From an uncultured Desulfovibrio sp. (GTDB lineage Bacteria > Desulfobacterota > Desulfovibrionia > Desulfovibrionales > Desulfovibrionaceae): a DNA stretch of 50,975 bases. Positions 1 to 9,191 of this stretch are shown in pieces. The stretch is taken from positions 1 to 50,975 of the forward strand of contig CASEWR010000026.1 of the NCBI GenBank assembly GCA_949291675.1, in the 5' to 3' direction. The position numbers and the translations under genes are program-made. Position 1 is the first letter of the stretch. Every line of letters starts with the position of its first letter. A model generated the notes under the pieces. The model saw nothing but the letters and a program-made list of their open reading frames with translations. It had not been told where the DNA came from and did no database searches.

Positions 1-140
1 ACTGGAAGTAACATCCGGCGCGGTGCCTATTTGCATTCCCAATGAAGCATTCCCAATCAACGTAGCTTCCCTTTCGGAAAGCTGAGGCTAGTCAACTCAG
101 GCTTTGTTCAAGCCTCGCCCTTCAGGGCGGGGTAGTTGAC
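1..140 (+). mobile_element. Right end of an IS200/IS605-type element (TnpB/omega-RNA 3' end)
   Basis: The last part of this segment folds into the terminal structure typical of IS605/IS1341-like right ends. An 8-bp hairpin CCTCGCCC-TTCA-GGGCGGGG lies at 113-132. GTCAACT at 91-97 is exactly complementary to AGTTGAC at 134-140, which would give the closing or pseudoknot stem. In TnpB elements this terminal segment is also the 3' scaffold of the omega-RNA, and the flanking DNA immediately downstream acts as guide. The guide would then be 141-160. Only the right end is in the window, so completeness and activity cannot be judged. The structure is seen directly; the family assignment is from recognition. 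Confidence 0.6.
2..85 (+). CDS. tnpB: C-terminal fragment of a probable TnpB RNA-guided nuclease
   Basis: An open frame runs in from the window edge and stops at TGA 83-85, giving 27 residues beginning LEVTSGAVPICIP. It lies directly upstream of an IS605-type right-end hairpin, where tnpB ends and overlaps its omega-RNA. No RuvC or zinc-finger motif is inside this short piece, so the call depends on position. A second frame is open over the first 42 bases only. Partial at the left edge; moderate to low confidence. Confidence 0.4.
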   Translation: MEVTSGAVPICIPNEAFPINVASLSES

Positions 141-297
141 GGAAATTTCCCTGAGAAAACACTGGAACAACGCTGAAACAACAGTGCGGCAATGTTGTGA
201 CAACAGCGGGCAACGTGTCTGTCAGCCTGCTGTCCTGCTTCTGGCCTGCTGTCTGACAGGCGGGCAGCAGGGACAAACAGGCAAAGAAACAGGAAAA

Positions 298-331
298 CAC
301 AGGGACTTTTTTCTGCAAAAAAGTCCCTGTG
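298..331. terminator. Bidirectional hairpin terminator
   Basis: A perfect 15-bp inverted repeat, CACAGGGACTTTTTT / AAAAAAGTCCCTGTG, with a 4-nt loop. The T-run in the left arm serves minus-strand transcription from the lipoprotein gene that stops at 373. The T-run on the other strand could stop read-through from the insertion element. Confidence 0.7.
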
Positions 332-372
332 TGAAAAGCAGATATGTCGTCCGGCTCTTGCCGTCTGACAGA

Positions 373-615
373 TTAATACCTGTAGTAATTGTCCTGCTGA
401 TGGCCGATGATGCCGCCCACCAGAGCACCGGCGCCTGCACCGGCCAGGGCACCCCAGCCTGCGGAGCCACCGGAAATGGCTGCAATGCCGGCACCACCAA
501 GGCCACCGATGACTGCACCACTGGCAGCACCCTGGGAGGTATTACTCATATTGGTGCAGCCGGCACCTGTGGCAAGCATGAGGGCAAGAACAACAAAGAT
601 GCATGTCTTTTTCAT
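373..615 (-). CDS. Small glycine-zipper lipoprotein
   Basis: 80 residues. It begins with a short basic n-region and hydrophobic stretch (residues 1-19) ending in GAG before Cys20, which fits a lipoprotein signal. The -3 position is Gly rather than the usual Leu/Val/Ile, so the lipobox is atypical. Residues about 35-70 are Gly/Ala-rich with GxxxG spacing (GGLGG, GAGAGALVGGIIG), like small YMGG / glycine-zipper outer-membrane lipoproteins, and the end is tyrosine-rich. Start chosen at ATG 613-615 because AAGGA lies about 10 nt upstream. The GTG at 622-624 abuts that Shine-Dalgarno and is less likely. It lies downstream of another exported protein on the same strand; specific function is unknown. 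Confidence 0.7.
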   Translation of the reverse strand: MKKTCIFVVLALMLATGAGCTNMSNTSQGAASGAVIGGLGGAGIAAISGGSAGWGALAGAGAGALVGGIIGHQQDNYYRY

Positions 616-698
616 ATCAGTCACGTCCTTATGTACTATGTACTGGAAGCCGTACGGTCTTCGCAGGCTGTCGTGCGCTTATTGGGCTATGACGGAAA

Positions 699-1142
699 TT
701 ACTGCTTCGCTGCGGGCACGGGCTGCTTCATGAGCTCCACCCAGATGACGGCCAGCACAAGCCTGTCTTCCTGGCCGGGATGTGCGGCATACCATGCGTC
801 GATCTGAGCGGCAATGTCTCTCAGAGACACAGTGGCAAAGGCCTTGTACCAGGCCTGGGCAAAGGGAGAGACTTCCTGGAAGTCAGACTTTTTTGCCCTG
901 GGATTTTTGGCAATCTCGGCATTGGCCATGTCCGTGCCCATCTTTTCCACATTGAGCGCAAGCTCAATGCCGCAGAGCAGGGCAACCCTGGCTTCCTGAC
1001 TGGAGGCCAGCCAGGCCTTGCCGGTCAGCTGTTCGATGCGGTTCTGAGGAGCAGCCTGTGCGCCATCAGTCTGTGAGGCAGCCATGGCAGGGGCAGCCAT
1101 GGCAAGCAGCAGCGCAAACACGAGAGAAAGGCATTTTTTCAA
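699..1142 (-). CDS. Exported protein of unknown function (signal peptide)
   Basis: 147 residues. TTG start at 1140-1142, chosen because AGGAGG sits 5 nt upstream and the product then begins with a clean Sec signal peptide: MKKC, then a Leu/Ala core, then a likely cleavage after AMA near residue 20. The ORF can be extended to 1238 but the extension has no signal character. The mature part is helical and charged, with single Cys and Trp-rich segments (QAWYKAF, DAWYAAHP). I do not recognise the family. The downstream neighbour is a small lipoprotein on the same strand. Periplasmic location is inferred from the signal peptide only. Confidence 0.65.
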   Translation of the reverse strand: MKKCLSLVFALLLAMAAPAMAASQTDGAQAAPQNRIEQLTGKAWLASSQEARVALLCGIELALNVEKMGTDMANAEIAKNPRAKKSDFQEVSPFAQAWYKAFATVSLRDIAAQIDAWYAAHPGQEDRLVLAVIWVELMKQPVPAAKQ

Positions 1143-1255
1143 GATGTCCTCCTGATAGACAGCCTGAAGACGGCTTCTTCGGTCGAAGGTCAGTACAGGG
1201 GGCCGGACAACGTCTGCCCGGACAGTGCCAGCAGACACTGACGGTCCTCCGGACG

Positions 1256-1284
1256 AAAGTAGACTACTTGCGACCCGGACTCAA
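1256..1284 (-). promoter_or_regulatory. Possible sigma-70 promoter for the exported-protein gene
   Basis: Reading the minus strand: TTGAGT (1279-1284), a 17-bp spacer, and TACTTT (1256-1261), about 114 bp upstream of the TTG start at 1142. The match is moderate and no other evidence supports it. Confidence 0.35.
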
Positions 1285-1292
1285 CTGCGAAG

Positions 1293-1336
1293 GAAGATGT
1301 TCCGAAGATGTTCCGAAGATGTTCCGATGATGTTCC
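1293..1336. repeat. 11-bp tandem repeat, four copies
   Basis: Four consecutive copies of GAAGATGTTCC. The first three are identical and the last reads GATGATGTTCC. They lie between carA and the exported-protein gene, directly next to a GC-rich hairpin. Confidence 0.85.
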
Positions 1337-1363
1337 AGCCTGCGGGGCCAGGCCCCGCAGGCT
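1337..1363. terminator. GC-rich hairpin downstream of carA
   Basis: A perfect 13-bp inverted repeat AGCCTGCGGGGCC / GGCCCCGCAGGCT around a single base, 44 bp past the carA stop. No T-run follows on either strand, so it may be a transcription-pausing or RNA-stabilising hairpin rather than a classical terminator. Confidence 0.5.
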
Positions 1364-1406
1364 CTGTAGAAAAAGACTAGCAAAAAGCGTGCCGAAGTCT
1401 CAGAGC

Positions 1407-2555
1407 TTATGCCAGGCTCTTTGCGATCATCTCGTGGAAGCGGGCAAAGAGGTAGTGGCTGTCATGGGGACCTGCGGCAGCTTCGGGGTGATACTGCACG
1501 CTCATCACCCTGCGCGAGGGGCTGGCAATGCCTTCCAGGGTGCCGTCGTTCAGGTTGATGTGTGTGGTCTCCACGTCGCTCAGGCCTTCAGGCAGCACGC
1601 AGAAGCCGTGGTTCTGGGAGCTGATTTCGATATGGCCTGTGGCCAGATCCTTGACAGGATGGTTGCAGCCGTGATGGCCGAACTTCAGCTTGGTGGTCTT
1701 TGCACCCATGGCCAGGCCCAGCAGCTGATGGCCAAGGCAGATGCCGGTGATGGGGAAGGTCTTCATGAGCTCGCGCACATTGGCCACGATGTCGGTGAGG
1801 GTGGCCGGGTCGCCGGGGCCGTTGGAGAGGAAGACTGCCTCGGCACCGCTCTTTCTGGCTTCCTCGGCTGTGAAGGACGGGGGCACCATGACAGGAGCAA
1901 AGCCTGCAGCAATGAGTTCGCGGATGATGTTCCACTTGATGCCGAAATCATAGACCAGCAGGCGAATGGGGCGGTTGCCGTTCGCTGTTTCCTGACTCAG
2001 GAAGGGCAGGCGGCCGCCGGCCTGGGCTGTGACGGGCTTGGGAGCATCCTTGTGCCAGATATAGGGCGTTGCTGGCGCAACAAACTGCACCAGACTCTGG
2101 CCTTCCATGGTGGGCAGGGCCCTGGCCTTGGCAACCAGGCTGTCCTTGTCCAGGTCCTTGGTGGAAATCATGCAGCGCATGGCGCCGTGTTCACGCAGGA
2201 CAATGGTCAGGGCGCGGGTGTCCAGGCCTTCCATGCCGGGCACCTTGTTCTTCATCATGAACTCGGGCAGGCTCATGATGGAGCGCCAGTTGGAGGGCTG
2301 CTTGCAGCATTCCTTCACCAGCAGGGCACGCATGTGAATGCGGTCGGACTCCATGTCCTCGGCAGTGATGCCGTAATTGCCAATCAGAGGATAGGTGAGG
2401 CAGACAAGCTGGCCGTAGTAGGACGGGTCAGTGAGGATTTCCTGATAGCCGGTCATGCCGGTATTGAAAATGACTTCGCCACCTGTCTCGAAGGTGCCGG
2501 TGAAGGACCTGCCTTCCAGGGTGAAGCCGTTTTCCAGGGCAAGAAGTGCTTTCAT
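1407..2555 (-). CDS. carA: Carbamoyl-phosphate synthase, small (glutaminase) subunit
   Basis: 382 residues, full family length. It hydrolyses glutamine and passes ammonia to CarB for carbamoyl phosphate, feeding arginine and pyrimidine synthesis. The N-terminal CPSase small-chain domain (about 1-150) carries [10 protein letters not shown]. The C-terminal class I glutamine amidotransferase domain (about 195-380) has [10 protein letters not shown] with nucleophile Cys273 and [10 protein letters not shown] with His356 and Glu358. All triad residues are present. ATG 2553-2555 has only a weak AGAG upstream. It lies downstream of carB with a 224-bp gap, so the subunit order is carB then carA. Confidence 0.97.
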   Translation of the reverse strand: MKALLALENGFTLEGRSFTGTFETGGEVIFNTGMTGYQEILTDPSYYGQLVCLTYPLIGNYGITAEDMESDRIHMRALLVKECCKQPSNWRSIMSLPEFMMKNKVPGMEGLDTRALTIVLREHGAMRCMISTKDLDKDSLVAKARALPTMEGQSLVQFVAPATPYIWHKDAPKPVTAQAGGRLPFLSQETANGNRPIRLLVYDFGIKWNIIRELIAAGFAPVMVPPSFTAEEARKSGAEAVFLSNGPGDPATLTDIVANVRELMKTFPITGICLGHQLLGLAMGAKTTKLKFGHHGCNHPVKDLATGHIEISSQNHGFCVLPEGLSDVETTHINLNDGTLEGIASPSRRVMSVQYHPEAAAGPHDSHYLFARFHEMIAKSLA

Positions 2556-2678
2556 ATATCTCTAAGCGCTGTTCTTATTCCGTGTCCCTGGTCTGCACAG
2601 TGTAGACTGTGACACTGGGACACCGGGACACCGGGATAAGGATGCGCTGCCTCCGTAAGAATTCTGGTTAATGACATG

Positions 2679-2745
2679 CGGGGCATCCCCGCAACCTTGC
2701 AGGAGAGACTGCAGAATAGACAGCAGAAAAATGCAGTTTTTCTGC
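2679..2745. other. Two hairpins in the carB-carA gap
   Basis: The 224-bp spacer between carB and carA holds TGCGGGG-CAT-CCCCGCA (near 2679-2695) and a perfect 9-bp repeat GCAGAAAAA / TTTTTCTGC (2723-2731 and 2737-2745). A short GGGACACC repeat lies near 2615-2635. The AT-rich hairpin just after the carB stop could attenuate read-through into carA. No clear promoter for carA was seen. Confidence 0.45.
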
Positions 2746-2779
2746 AAAACCCTTATGTTCTCACAAAGGATTGCAGTGC

Positions 2780-5700
2780 CTACACTGCGTCCTCGGGGGA
2801 ACTTGCACCGCTTGCGTAGTATTCCTGCAGGCTCTTGACCCGGACCTTGCGGCCTCTGGCTGCGCCGATGGCCCTGGCAGTGGCCCTGGCACCCTGGATG
2901 GTGGTGCAGCAGGGGATGTCGTACTGCAGGGTGGCTCTGCGGATGGCCTTGCCGGCATGGGCAGTGCCCTTGCCTGAAGCTGTGTTCACAACCAGAGCGA
3001 TTTCATTGTTGATGAGCTTGTCCACGATATTGGGTCTGCCTTCCTGCACCTTGTTGACCACTTCCACGGTAAGGCCGCGCTCTCTGAGCATGGTGGCAGT
3101 GCCGCGGGTGGCGCAGAGCTGGAAGCCCAGGTCTGCGTAGAGGAGGGCAATTTCCTCAATGGCAGGCTTGTCTCTGTCATTGACGGAGAGGAAGACCATG
3201 CCCTTGTCAGGCAGCATGTCGCCGGCACCAATCTGGCTCTTCAAAAAGGCCTCGGCAAAGTTGGCACCCATGCCCATGACTTCGCCGGTGGAGTGCATCT
3301 CGGGTCCGAGAATGATGTCCACATTGGGGAAGCGCTGGAAGGGCATGACTGCTTCCTTCACGCAGGTGAAGCCGCCGCGGCGCATGGACCAGGGGTCGAG
3401 CTCGTTCAGGGTCTTGCCCAGCATGACCTGGGTGGCCAGGAAGGCTAAGGGAACACCAGTGGCCTTGGACACAAAGGGCACTGTGCGCGAGGCTCTGGGG
3501 TTCACTTCGATGATGTAGAGCTCGTCGCCCTTGAGGGCGAACTGAATGTTCATGAGGCCGATGACCTTGAGCTCGCGGGCCAGAGCTTCGGCCTGCAGGG
3601 CGATCTGGGCCACATGGTCATAGGAAAGGGCATAGGGAGGCAGCACACAGGCGGAGTCGCCGGAGTGAATGCCTGCTTCCTCGATGTGCTCCATGATGCC
3701 GGCCACATAGACCTCGGTGCCGTCAGAGAGCACGTCCACGTCGATTTCCGTGGCATGCTGCAGGAACTGGTCAATGAGGATGGGATGCTCGGGGCGTTCC
3801 GGCACCTGCTCGCGGAAGTAGTCGATGAGCTCGTTCTTGTCATAGACCACGGCCATGGCCCTGCCGCCGAGCACGTAGCTCGGGCGCACCATGACGGGGT
3901 AGCCCACCTTTTCGGCCACAATAATGGCCTCGTCCAGGCTCATGGCAGTGCCATTGGCAGCCTGCTTGAGACCGAGCTTGTCAATCAGGGCCTGGAAGCG
4001 CTCGCGGTCTTCGGCACGGTCAATGGCATCCGGGGAGGTGCCCAGGATGTGCACACCTGCGCGCATGAGCGGCACAGCCAGGTTCAGCGGTGTCTGGCCG
4101 CCGAACTGGACAATGATGCCCTCGGGCCTTTCCTTCTCGATGATGTTCATCACATCCTCGAAGGTCAGAGGCTCGAAGAAAAGCCTGTCCGAGGTGTCAT
4201 AGTCCGTGGACACGGTCTCGGGGTTGGAGTTCACCATGATGGCCGTGATGCCTTCGGCCTTGAGGGCAAAGGAGGCATGGCAGCAGCAGTAGTCAAACTC
4301 AATACCCTGACCGATGCGGTTGGGGCCGCCGCCAAGGATGACCACCTTGCGCTCGTTGCCAACCTTGATTTCCTGGCCTGTCTCGTAGGTGGAATAATAA
4401 TAGGGTGTATAGGCCTCGAACTCGCCTGCGCAGGTATCCACCAGGTAGTAGGTGGGCTCAATGCCAAGTGTCTGGCGCAGTCTGCGCACGTCCGTTTCGG
4501 GACGTTTCCACATTTCGGCCAGCTGCTTGTCCGAGAAGCCGTATTCCTTGGCACTGCGCATAAGGCCCGGCAGCTCCTCGTTGAGAGGCGTCATGTCGTT
4601 GCCAAGGCCGAAGTCGCGAATCTGGTTTTCCATGTCCACGATGTCGCGGATCTGGTGCAAGAACCAGGGGTCAATGCCGGTATGCTCGTGAATTTCCTCC
4701 ACACTCATGCCCCTGAGCATGGCGTGACGGATAGAGAAGATGCGCCGTGAGTTGGGGGTGCGCAGGCTGGCCACAATGTCTTCCATGGCAGGAAGCTCGG
4801 CCCTGAAGTTGAAGCCAAGGCCGGAGGCTCCGATTTCCATGGAGCGCAGGCCTTTCTGCAGGGCCTCCTTGAAGGTGCGGCCAATGCTCATGGCTTCGCC
4901 CACGCTCTTCATGGAGGTGGTCAGCTCGTCCTTTGCACCGGGGAATTTCTCGAAGGTGAAGCGGGGAATCTTGACCACACAGTAGTCAATGGCAGGCTCG
5001 AAGCTTGCTGCCGTCTCCCTGGTGATGTCGTTGCGCAGCTCGTCCAGGGTGTAGCCCACAGCCAGCTTGGCAGCGATCTTGGCAATGGGGAAGCCTGTTG
5101 CCTTGGAGGCCAGGGCAGAGGAGCGGGACACACGGGGGTTCATTTCGATGACCACCATGTCGCCGTTGGCAGGGTTGATGCCGAACTGCACGTTGGAGCC
5201 GCCGGTTTCCACGCCGATTTCGCGCATGATGGCGATGCTTGCATCGCGCATCTTCTGGTATTCGGCATCCGTCAGGGTCTGCACCGGAGCCACGGTGATG
5301 GAGTCACCGGTGTGCACGCCCATGGGGTCGAAGTTTTCAATGGAACAGACAATGACGACATTGTCGTTCTTGTCGCGCATGACCTCCATTTCCATTTCCT
5401 TCCAGCCGATGACGCTCTGTTCGATCATGACTTCGGAAACGGGGCTGGCGGTCAGGCCCTTCTGGGCCACTTCCTCGAGGTCTTCAAAGTTGTAGGCAAT
5501 GCCGCCGCCTGTGCCGCCCAGGGTGAAGGCAGGGCGCACAATGAGGGGGAAGGGCAGGGTTTTGCCCAGTCTGCGCACATCCTCCATGGTGTGCGCAATG
5601 CCGCTCTGCGGCACCTTGAGGCCTATGCGTTCCATGGCCTCGCGGAAGAGCTCGCGGCTCTCGGCCTTTTCGATGACATCAGCCCTGGCACCGATGAGCT

Positions 5701-6040
5701 CAACATTGTACTTTTCGAGCACGCCGCGTTTGTAGAGACGCAGGGCAGCGTTGAGGGCCGTCTGGCCACCAAGGGTGGGCAGAATGGCGTCCGGGCGCTC
5801 CTTTTCCACAATGGCAGCAATGGTGTCTGCCTCAATGGGCTCGATGTAGGTTGCATCGGCCATGTGGGGGTCTGTCATGATTGTGGCCGGATTTGAGTTC
5901 ACAAGGACGACAGTGTAGCCCTCTTCCTTGAGTGCCTTGACTGCCTGTGAACCCGAGTAGTCAAATTCGCAGCCCTGGCCTATGACAATGGGGCCTGCGC
6001 CGATGACAAGGATTTTGTTGAGATCAGTGCGTTTTGGCAT
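2780..6040 (-). CDS. carB: Carbamoyl-phosphate synthase, large subunit
   Basis: 1086 residues, the normal length. It makes carbamoyl phosphate from bicarbonate, ammonia from CarA, and two ATP. Two homologous ATP-grasp halves are visible, each starting with a [10 protein letters not shown] / [10 protein letters not shown] motif (about residues 15-24 and 570-579) and each with a conserved ENxNPR-like metal segment ([26 protein letters not shown]). The C-terminal allosteric MGS-like domain follows (about 935-1080). The start [11 protein letters not shown] is the family consensus. A strong sigma-70 promoter lies about 170 bp upstream at 6207-6236. carA follows downstream. Confidence 0.98.
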   Translation of the reverse strand: MPKRTDLNKILVIGAGPIVIGQGCEFDYSGSQAVKALKEEGYTVVLVNSNPATIMTDPHMADATYIEPIEADTIAAIVEKERPDAILPTLGGQTALNAALRLYKRGVLEKYNVELIGARADVIEKAESRELFREAMERIGLKVPQSGIAHTMEDVRRLGKTLPFPLIVRPAFTLGGTGGGIAYNFEDLEEVAQKGLTASPVSEVMIEQSVIGWKEMEMEVMRDKNDNVVIVCSIENFDPMGVHTGDSITVAPVQTLTDAEYQKMRDASIAIMREIGVETGGSNVQFGINPANGDMVVIEMNPRVSRSSALASKATGFPIAKIAAKLAVGYTLDELRNDITRETAASFEPAIDYCVVKIPRFTFEKFPGAKDELTTSMKSVGEAMSIGRTFKEALQKGLRSMEIGASGLGFNFRAELPAMEDIVASLRTPNSRRIFSIRHAMLRGMSVEEIHEHTGIDPWFLHQIRDIVDMENQIRDFGLGNDMTPLNEELPGLMRSAKEYGFSDKQLAEMWKRPETDVRRLRQTLGIEPTYYLVDTCAGEFEAYTPYYYSTYETGQEIKVGNERKVVILGGGPNRIGQGIEFDYCCCHASFALKAEGITAIMVNSNPETVSTDYDTSDRLFFEPLTFEDVMNIIEKERPEGIIVQFGGQTPLNLAVPLMRAGVHILGTSPDAIDRAEDRERFQALIDKLGLKQAANGTAMSLDEAIIVAEKVGYPVMVRPSYVLGGRAMAVVYDKNELIDYFREQVPERPEHPILIDQFLQHATEIDVDVLSDGTEVYVAGIMEHIEEAGIHSGDSACVLPPYALSYDHVAQIALQAEALARELKVIGLMNIQFALKGDELYIIEVNPRASRTVPFVSKATGVPLAFLATQVMLGKTLNELDPWSMRRGGFTCVKEAVMPFQRFPNVDIILGPEMHSTGEVMGMGANFAEAFLKSQIGAGDMLPDKGMVFLSVNDRDKPAIEEIALLYADLGFQLCATRGTATMLRERGLTVEVVNKVQEGRPNIVDKLINNEIALVVNTASGKGTAHAGKAIRRATLQYDIPCCTTIQGARATARAIGAARGRKVRVKSLQEYYASGASSPEDAV

Positions 6041-6206
6041 GACGTATCCTGTTCCGGTTAAATGCGTTGCTGCTATGCTGCTATGCCGCTGTGCCGCTTT
6101 GCTGTTCCACCCTTCGGGGGAGCAGGGTCAAAAAGCGCGGGTGCGAGTGCTCAGGTTGCGACAGCCTGATTGACATGCCCAGCCTTTGCTATCCCTAAAA
6201 CAACTA

Positions 6207-6236
6207 ATTGTAGAGACTTTGCCGAAAGAAAGTCAA
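6207..6236 (-). promoter_or_regulatory. Sigma-70 promoter upstream of carB
   Basis: On the minus strand: TTGACT (6231-6236), an 18-bp spacer, and TACAAT (6207-6212), inside an AT-rich segment. It is correctly oriented for carB (start 6040) and lies after the argG terminator, so it probably drives carB-carA. Confidence 0.65.
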
Positions 6237-6306
6237 GGTTAGTGCTCCTATTTGTAACACTTTGGTATTGCTTGCAAATCTTACAGAACGCTCTGAAAAA
6301 GCACGC

Positions 6307-6345
6307 AAAAAAGTCCGCCAGTCCCGCAAGGGGGAGCTGGCGGAC
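6307..6345 (-). terminator. Rho-independent terminator of argG
   Basis: On the minus strand: a strong GC stem, GTCCGCCAG pairing with CTGGCGGAC, followed by six T. It lies about 80 bp past the argG stop. Confidence 0.85.
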
Positions 6346-6427
6346 GCAACGTTTTTGTCAGGCAGGAGCATGCTGCCCTGTGCTGCCCGAAAACGCAGGC
6401 GCTCTCGAAGCAGCAACCTGGCTGCCG

Positions 6428-7645
6428 CTACTTGCTGCTGTCTTCCTCAAGCTGCTTCTTCACCCTGGCGTACTGGCCGAGGCGCAGGGAGTTGAGGCGG
6501 ATGAAGCCTGTGGCATCGTGATGATCGTAATTGCTGGCTTCAAAGGTGGCCAGTTCGGCGTTGAAGAGGCTGTAGGGGGACTTGCGGCTCAAAGGCCAGA
6601 TGCCGCCCTTGTAGAGCTTGGCAGTGACGGAGCCGGTGACGTTCTCCTGCGCCTTGTCCATGAAGGCCTGCATGGCTTCGCGCTCAGGGCTGTACCAGTA
6701 GCCGTCGTACACGGCCTCGGAGTAGCGCACAGCCAGCTGATCCCTGATGGAGAGCAGGTTTCTGTCCATGCACAGGCCTTCCAGGTCCTGATGCAGCACG
6801 TAGAGGATGGTGCCTGCGGGGTTCTCGTACACGCCGCGACACTTCATGCCCACATAGCGGTTCTCCACGATGTCGCTTCTGCCCACGCCGTGTTTGCCGC
6901 CGATTTCGGCAAGGCTCTTGATCATTTCGTAGGGAGACAGGCGCACGCCGTTCAGGGCCACGGGGTTGCCGCGCTCAAAGTCCACGGTGATGATTTCCGG
7001 TTCATCGGGAGCCTGCTCCACGGGCACGCAGCGCTCGTGGCAGACAGGGTCAGGAGCAAGGCCCGGATCCTCGAGCTCTGAGCCTTCAAAGCTGGTGTGC
7101 AGCATGTTGGCGTCCATGCTGTAGCGCTTGGCACCGCTGGAGATCGGAATGCCGTTGGCTTCAGCAAAGGCATTGAGGGCAGTGCGGCTCATGAGGTCCC
7201 ATTCTCTCCAGGGAGCAATGACCCTGATGGCAGGGTCAAGGGCCTTGGCAGAGAACTCGAAGCGCACCTGGTCGTTGCCCTTGCCTGTGGCACCGTGGGC
7301 AATGGCGTCAGCGCCTTCCTTGTGGGCAATGTCAATAAGAGCCTTGGTGATGAGCGGGCGGGCAATGGAGGTACCGAGCAGGTACTTGTTCTCATAGATA
7401 CCGGCAGCGCGCACCATGGGGAAGACAAAGTCCCTGGCCATTTCCTCACGCAGGTCAAGCACATAGGCCTTGACGGCACCGGTCTTCAGGGCTTTTTCCT
7501 CCACACCGCTCAGGTCTTCGGGCTGGCCGAGGTCGGCAGTCACGGTGACCACTTCGCAGTTGTAGGCAGTGATGAGCCATTTCAGGATGACCGAGGTGTC
7601 GAGGCCGCCGCTGTAGGCGAGCACGACTTTCTTGACATTTGCCAT
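6428..7645 (-). CDS. argG: Argininosuccinate synthase
   Basis: 405 residues. It joins citrulline and aspartate with ATP to give argininosuccinate in arginine synthesis. The N-type ATP pyrophosphatase P-loop [10 protein letters not shown] is at residues 10-19. The family signatures [13 protein letters not shown] and [13 protein letters not shown] are intact, and the length is normal. ATG at 7643-7645 is preceded by AAGGAG with 7-nt spacing. The gene lies between pyk upstream and its own terminator; carB (whose product feeds citrulline synthesis) follows from a separate promoter. The leader holds a T-rich 15-bp tandem repeat. Confidence 0.98.
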   Translation of the reverse strand: MANVKKVVLAYSGGLDTSVILKWLITAYNCEVVTVTADLGQPEDLSGVEEKALKTGAVKAYVLDLREEMARDFVFPMVRAAGIYENKYLLGTSIARPLITKALIDIAHKEGADAIAHGATGKGNDQVRFEFSAKALDPAIRVIAPWREWDLMSRTALNAFAEANGIPISSGAKRYSMDANMLHTSFEGSELEDPGLAPDPVCHERCVPVEQAPDEPEIITVDFERGNPVALNGVRLSPYEMIKSLAEIGGKHGVGRSDIVENRYVGMKCRGVYENPAGTILYVLHQDLEGLCMDRNLLSIRDQLAVRYSEAVYDGYWYSPEREAMQAFMDKAQENVTGSVTAKLYKGGIWPLSRKSPYSLFNAELATFEASNYDHHDATGFIRLNSLRLGQYARVKKQLEEDSSK

Positions 7646-7660
7646 GTGAGCACTCCTTCA

Positions 7661-7702
7661 AAAAAAGTACTGAACAAAAAAGCACTGAGCAAAAAAGCAC
7701 TA
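7661..7702. repeat. 15-bp tandem repeat in the argG leader
   Basis: About three copies of AAAAAAGCACTGAGC (plus-strand reading), ending only 5 bp before the argG Shine-Dalgarno. On the transcript each unit gives a U6 run followed by GYTCAGTGC-like sequence. Confidence 0.8.
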
Positions 7703-7704
7703 AA

Positions 7705-7757
7705 AAGCGGGCTGTCCGTCTGCTCTCCTGCGCAGGGAGCAGGGGGCAGACGTGAAG
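7705..7757 (-). terminator. Possible pyk terminator
   Basis: A GC-rich imperfect hairpin just past the pyk stop (arms containing GTCTGC and GCAGAC, with an inner CTGCTCC / GGAGAGCAG pairing). It is followed on the minus strand by CCGCTTTTTAG. The stem has bulges, so efficiency is uncertain. Confidence 0.4.
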
Positions 7758-7763
7758 GCCGCA

Positions 7764-9191
7764 TTACTTGTAGAAAATCTTGATGAGGTTGGTTCCACGG
7801 GCAGAGCTTGCCTGGGAGCTGCGGAACTGGCCGGCAGTGATGACCACGCAATCGCCCTTTTTCAGGGCATCGTTCTTCAGAATGAAGTTCTCGGTCCTGT
7901 AGAGGTGACTGGGCTCGGTCTCGGGCTCTTCCACCAGCACAGGGGTCACACCCCAGGAATAGTTCAGGTACTTGACCGAGGAATTTTCCGTGGTGAGGGC
8001 GTAGATGGGCTGCGGAGGCCTGCAGGAGGAGACCTTGCGGGCCGAGGCGCCGCTCAGGGAATGGATCACAATGGCCTGGGCCCTGGCCTTCTGGGCCAGC
8101 AGGCAGGCGGAGTAGGCCAGATAGGAGGGGATGCCGCGCTGGGTGCTGGGCTCCTCAAGCGTGTGCCTGGCTTCCATGATGGCCTCAGCCTCATCGGTGA
8201 TGCGGCGCATGTAGGCCACAGTCTCCACCGGGAAGTTGCCCATGGCCGTCTCTTCCGAGAGCATGACACAGTCAGCGCCATCGAGCACGGCATTGGCCAC
8301 GTCCGTGGTCTCTGCCCTGGTGGGCGAGGGGGAGTTCACCATGGAGAGCAGCATCTGGGTGGCCACAATGACGGGCTTGGAGGCTTCGTTGCAGGCCTTG
8401 ATGATGTGCTTCTGAATGCTGGGCAGCTTGGGCAGGGGGCATTCCACGCCAAGGTCGCCGCGGGCCACCATGACAATGTCTGCCTCTGCCAGGATGGCAG
8501 GCAGGTTGTGGACTGCGTTCTCGCGCTCAAGCTTCACACAGACAGGGATGAAGCGCAGGCTGTGCTTGTTGATGAGCTCCTTGGCCTCGCGCACGTCGTC
8601 TGCTGTCTGCACGTAGGACATGGCCACAGCGTCCACGCCAAGGCGGATGCCGTCGGTAAGGTCGCGCTTGTCCTTTTCGGTGAGGGCGCGCACGCGGGTG
8701 GTCTTGCCGGGCAGGGCAAGGCCCTTGCGGGAGGTGACAAGGCCGTTGTTCTTGGCCTGGAGCACGATGAGGTGATCATCGCGGCGCTCCACGACTGTGA
8801 ACTCAAGGCCGCCGTCTGCCAGCACAAGTCTGTCACCGGGCACCAGGGAGTCCAGCACTTCCTCGTGGTCAAAGGGCAGGTAGGGCATCTCGGTGGTGTA
8901 GCGGCCAGTGGTGCCGAGCAGAAGCTTCATGCCCTGCTGCACGTGAATGCTGTCCTCGCGGATTTCGCCAAGACGGATCTTGGGACCGGAGAGGTCCTGC
9001 ATGATGGTCAGGGGAATGCGAAGGTCACGCTCGACAGTGCGTATACTCTTGATGATGTCCACAAAGTCCCTGGCAGAGCCGTGGGAGAAGTTCAGGCGAA
9101 AGATCGAGGCGCCTGCCTGTGCCAGAGCCCTGATTTTTTCCGGGCTGCTGGAGGAAGGGCCGAGTGTGGCGACGATTTTTGTTTTGTTCAT
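7764..9191 (-). CDS. pyk: Pyruvate kinase
   Basis: 475 residues from ATG 9189-9191, the usual length; the frame stays open upstream to 9449 but that part is not pyruvate-kinase-like. It converts phosphoenolpyruvate and ADP to pyruvate and ATP. Visible signatures are the N-terminal MNKTKIVATLGPSS, substrate/metal segment MVARGDLGVE, KPVIVATQML, and the C-terminal allosteric domain from about residue 350. The start was chosen because family members begin MxxTKIVATxGP. The Shine-Dalgarno is weak. A 784-bp gene-free region lies upstream. Confidence 0.95.
   Translation of the reverse strand: MNKTKIVATLGPSSSSPEKIRALAQAGASIFRLNFSHGSARDFVDIIKSIRTVERDLRIPLTIMQDLSGPKIRLGEIREDSIHVQQGMKLLLGTTGRYTTEMPYLPFDHEEVLDSLVPGDRLVLADGGLEFTVVERRDDHLIVLQAKNNGLVTSRKGLALPGKTTRVRALTEKDKRDLTDGIRLGVDAVAMSYVQTADDVREAKELINKHSLRFIPVCVKLERENAVHNLPAILAEADIVMVARGDLGVECPLPKLPSIQKHIIKACNEASKPVIVATQMLLSMVNSPSPTRAETTDVANAVLDGADCVMLSEETAMGNFPVETVAYMRRITDEAEAIMEARHTLEEPSTQRGIPSYLAYSACLLAQKARAQAIVIHSLSGASARKVSSCRPPQPIYALTTENSSVKYLNYSWGVTPVLVEEPETEPSHLYRTENFILKNDALKKGDCVVITAGQFRSSQASSARGTNLIKIFYK

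Larger units (their letters stand above)
6041..6427. other. Gene-free stretch between argG and carB
   Basis: 387 bases. It contains the argG terminator (6307-6345) and the carB promoter (6207-6236). The carB leader of about 170 nt is rich in short TGCTATGC-like repeats (around 6062-6105). No convincing attenuator or riboswitch was recognised. Confidence 0.6.

Noticed and set aside
97-318. 73-codon minus-strand frame with a signal-peptide-like start
   Set aside because: It runs through the terminator hairpin and the insertion-element end, so it cannot be a conserved gene in this arrangement.
1308-2612. Long plus-strand frame (434 codons) across carA
   Set aside because: It mirrors carA on the opposite strand, has His/Gly/Ala-rich antisense composition and no domain. 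Similar mirror frames over carB (3614-4750), pyk (7752-9263), ftsZ (32185-33450) and groEL (43815-45500) were rejected for the same reason.
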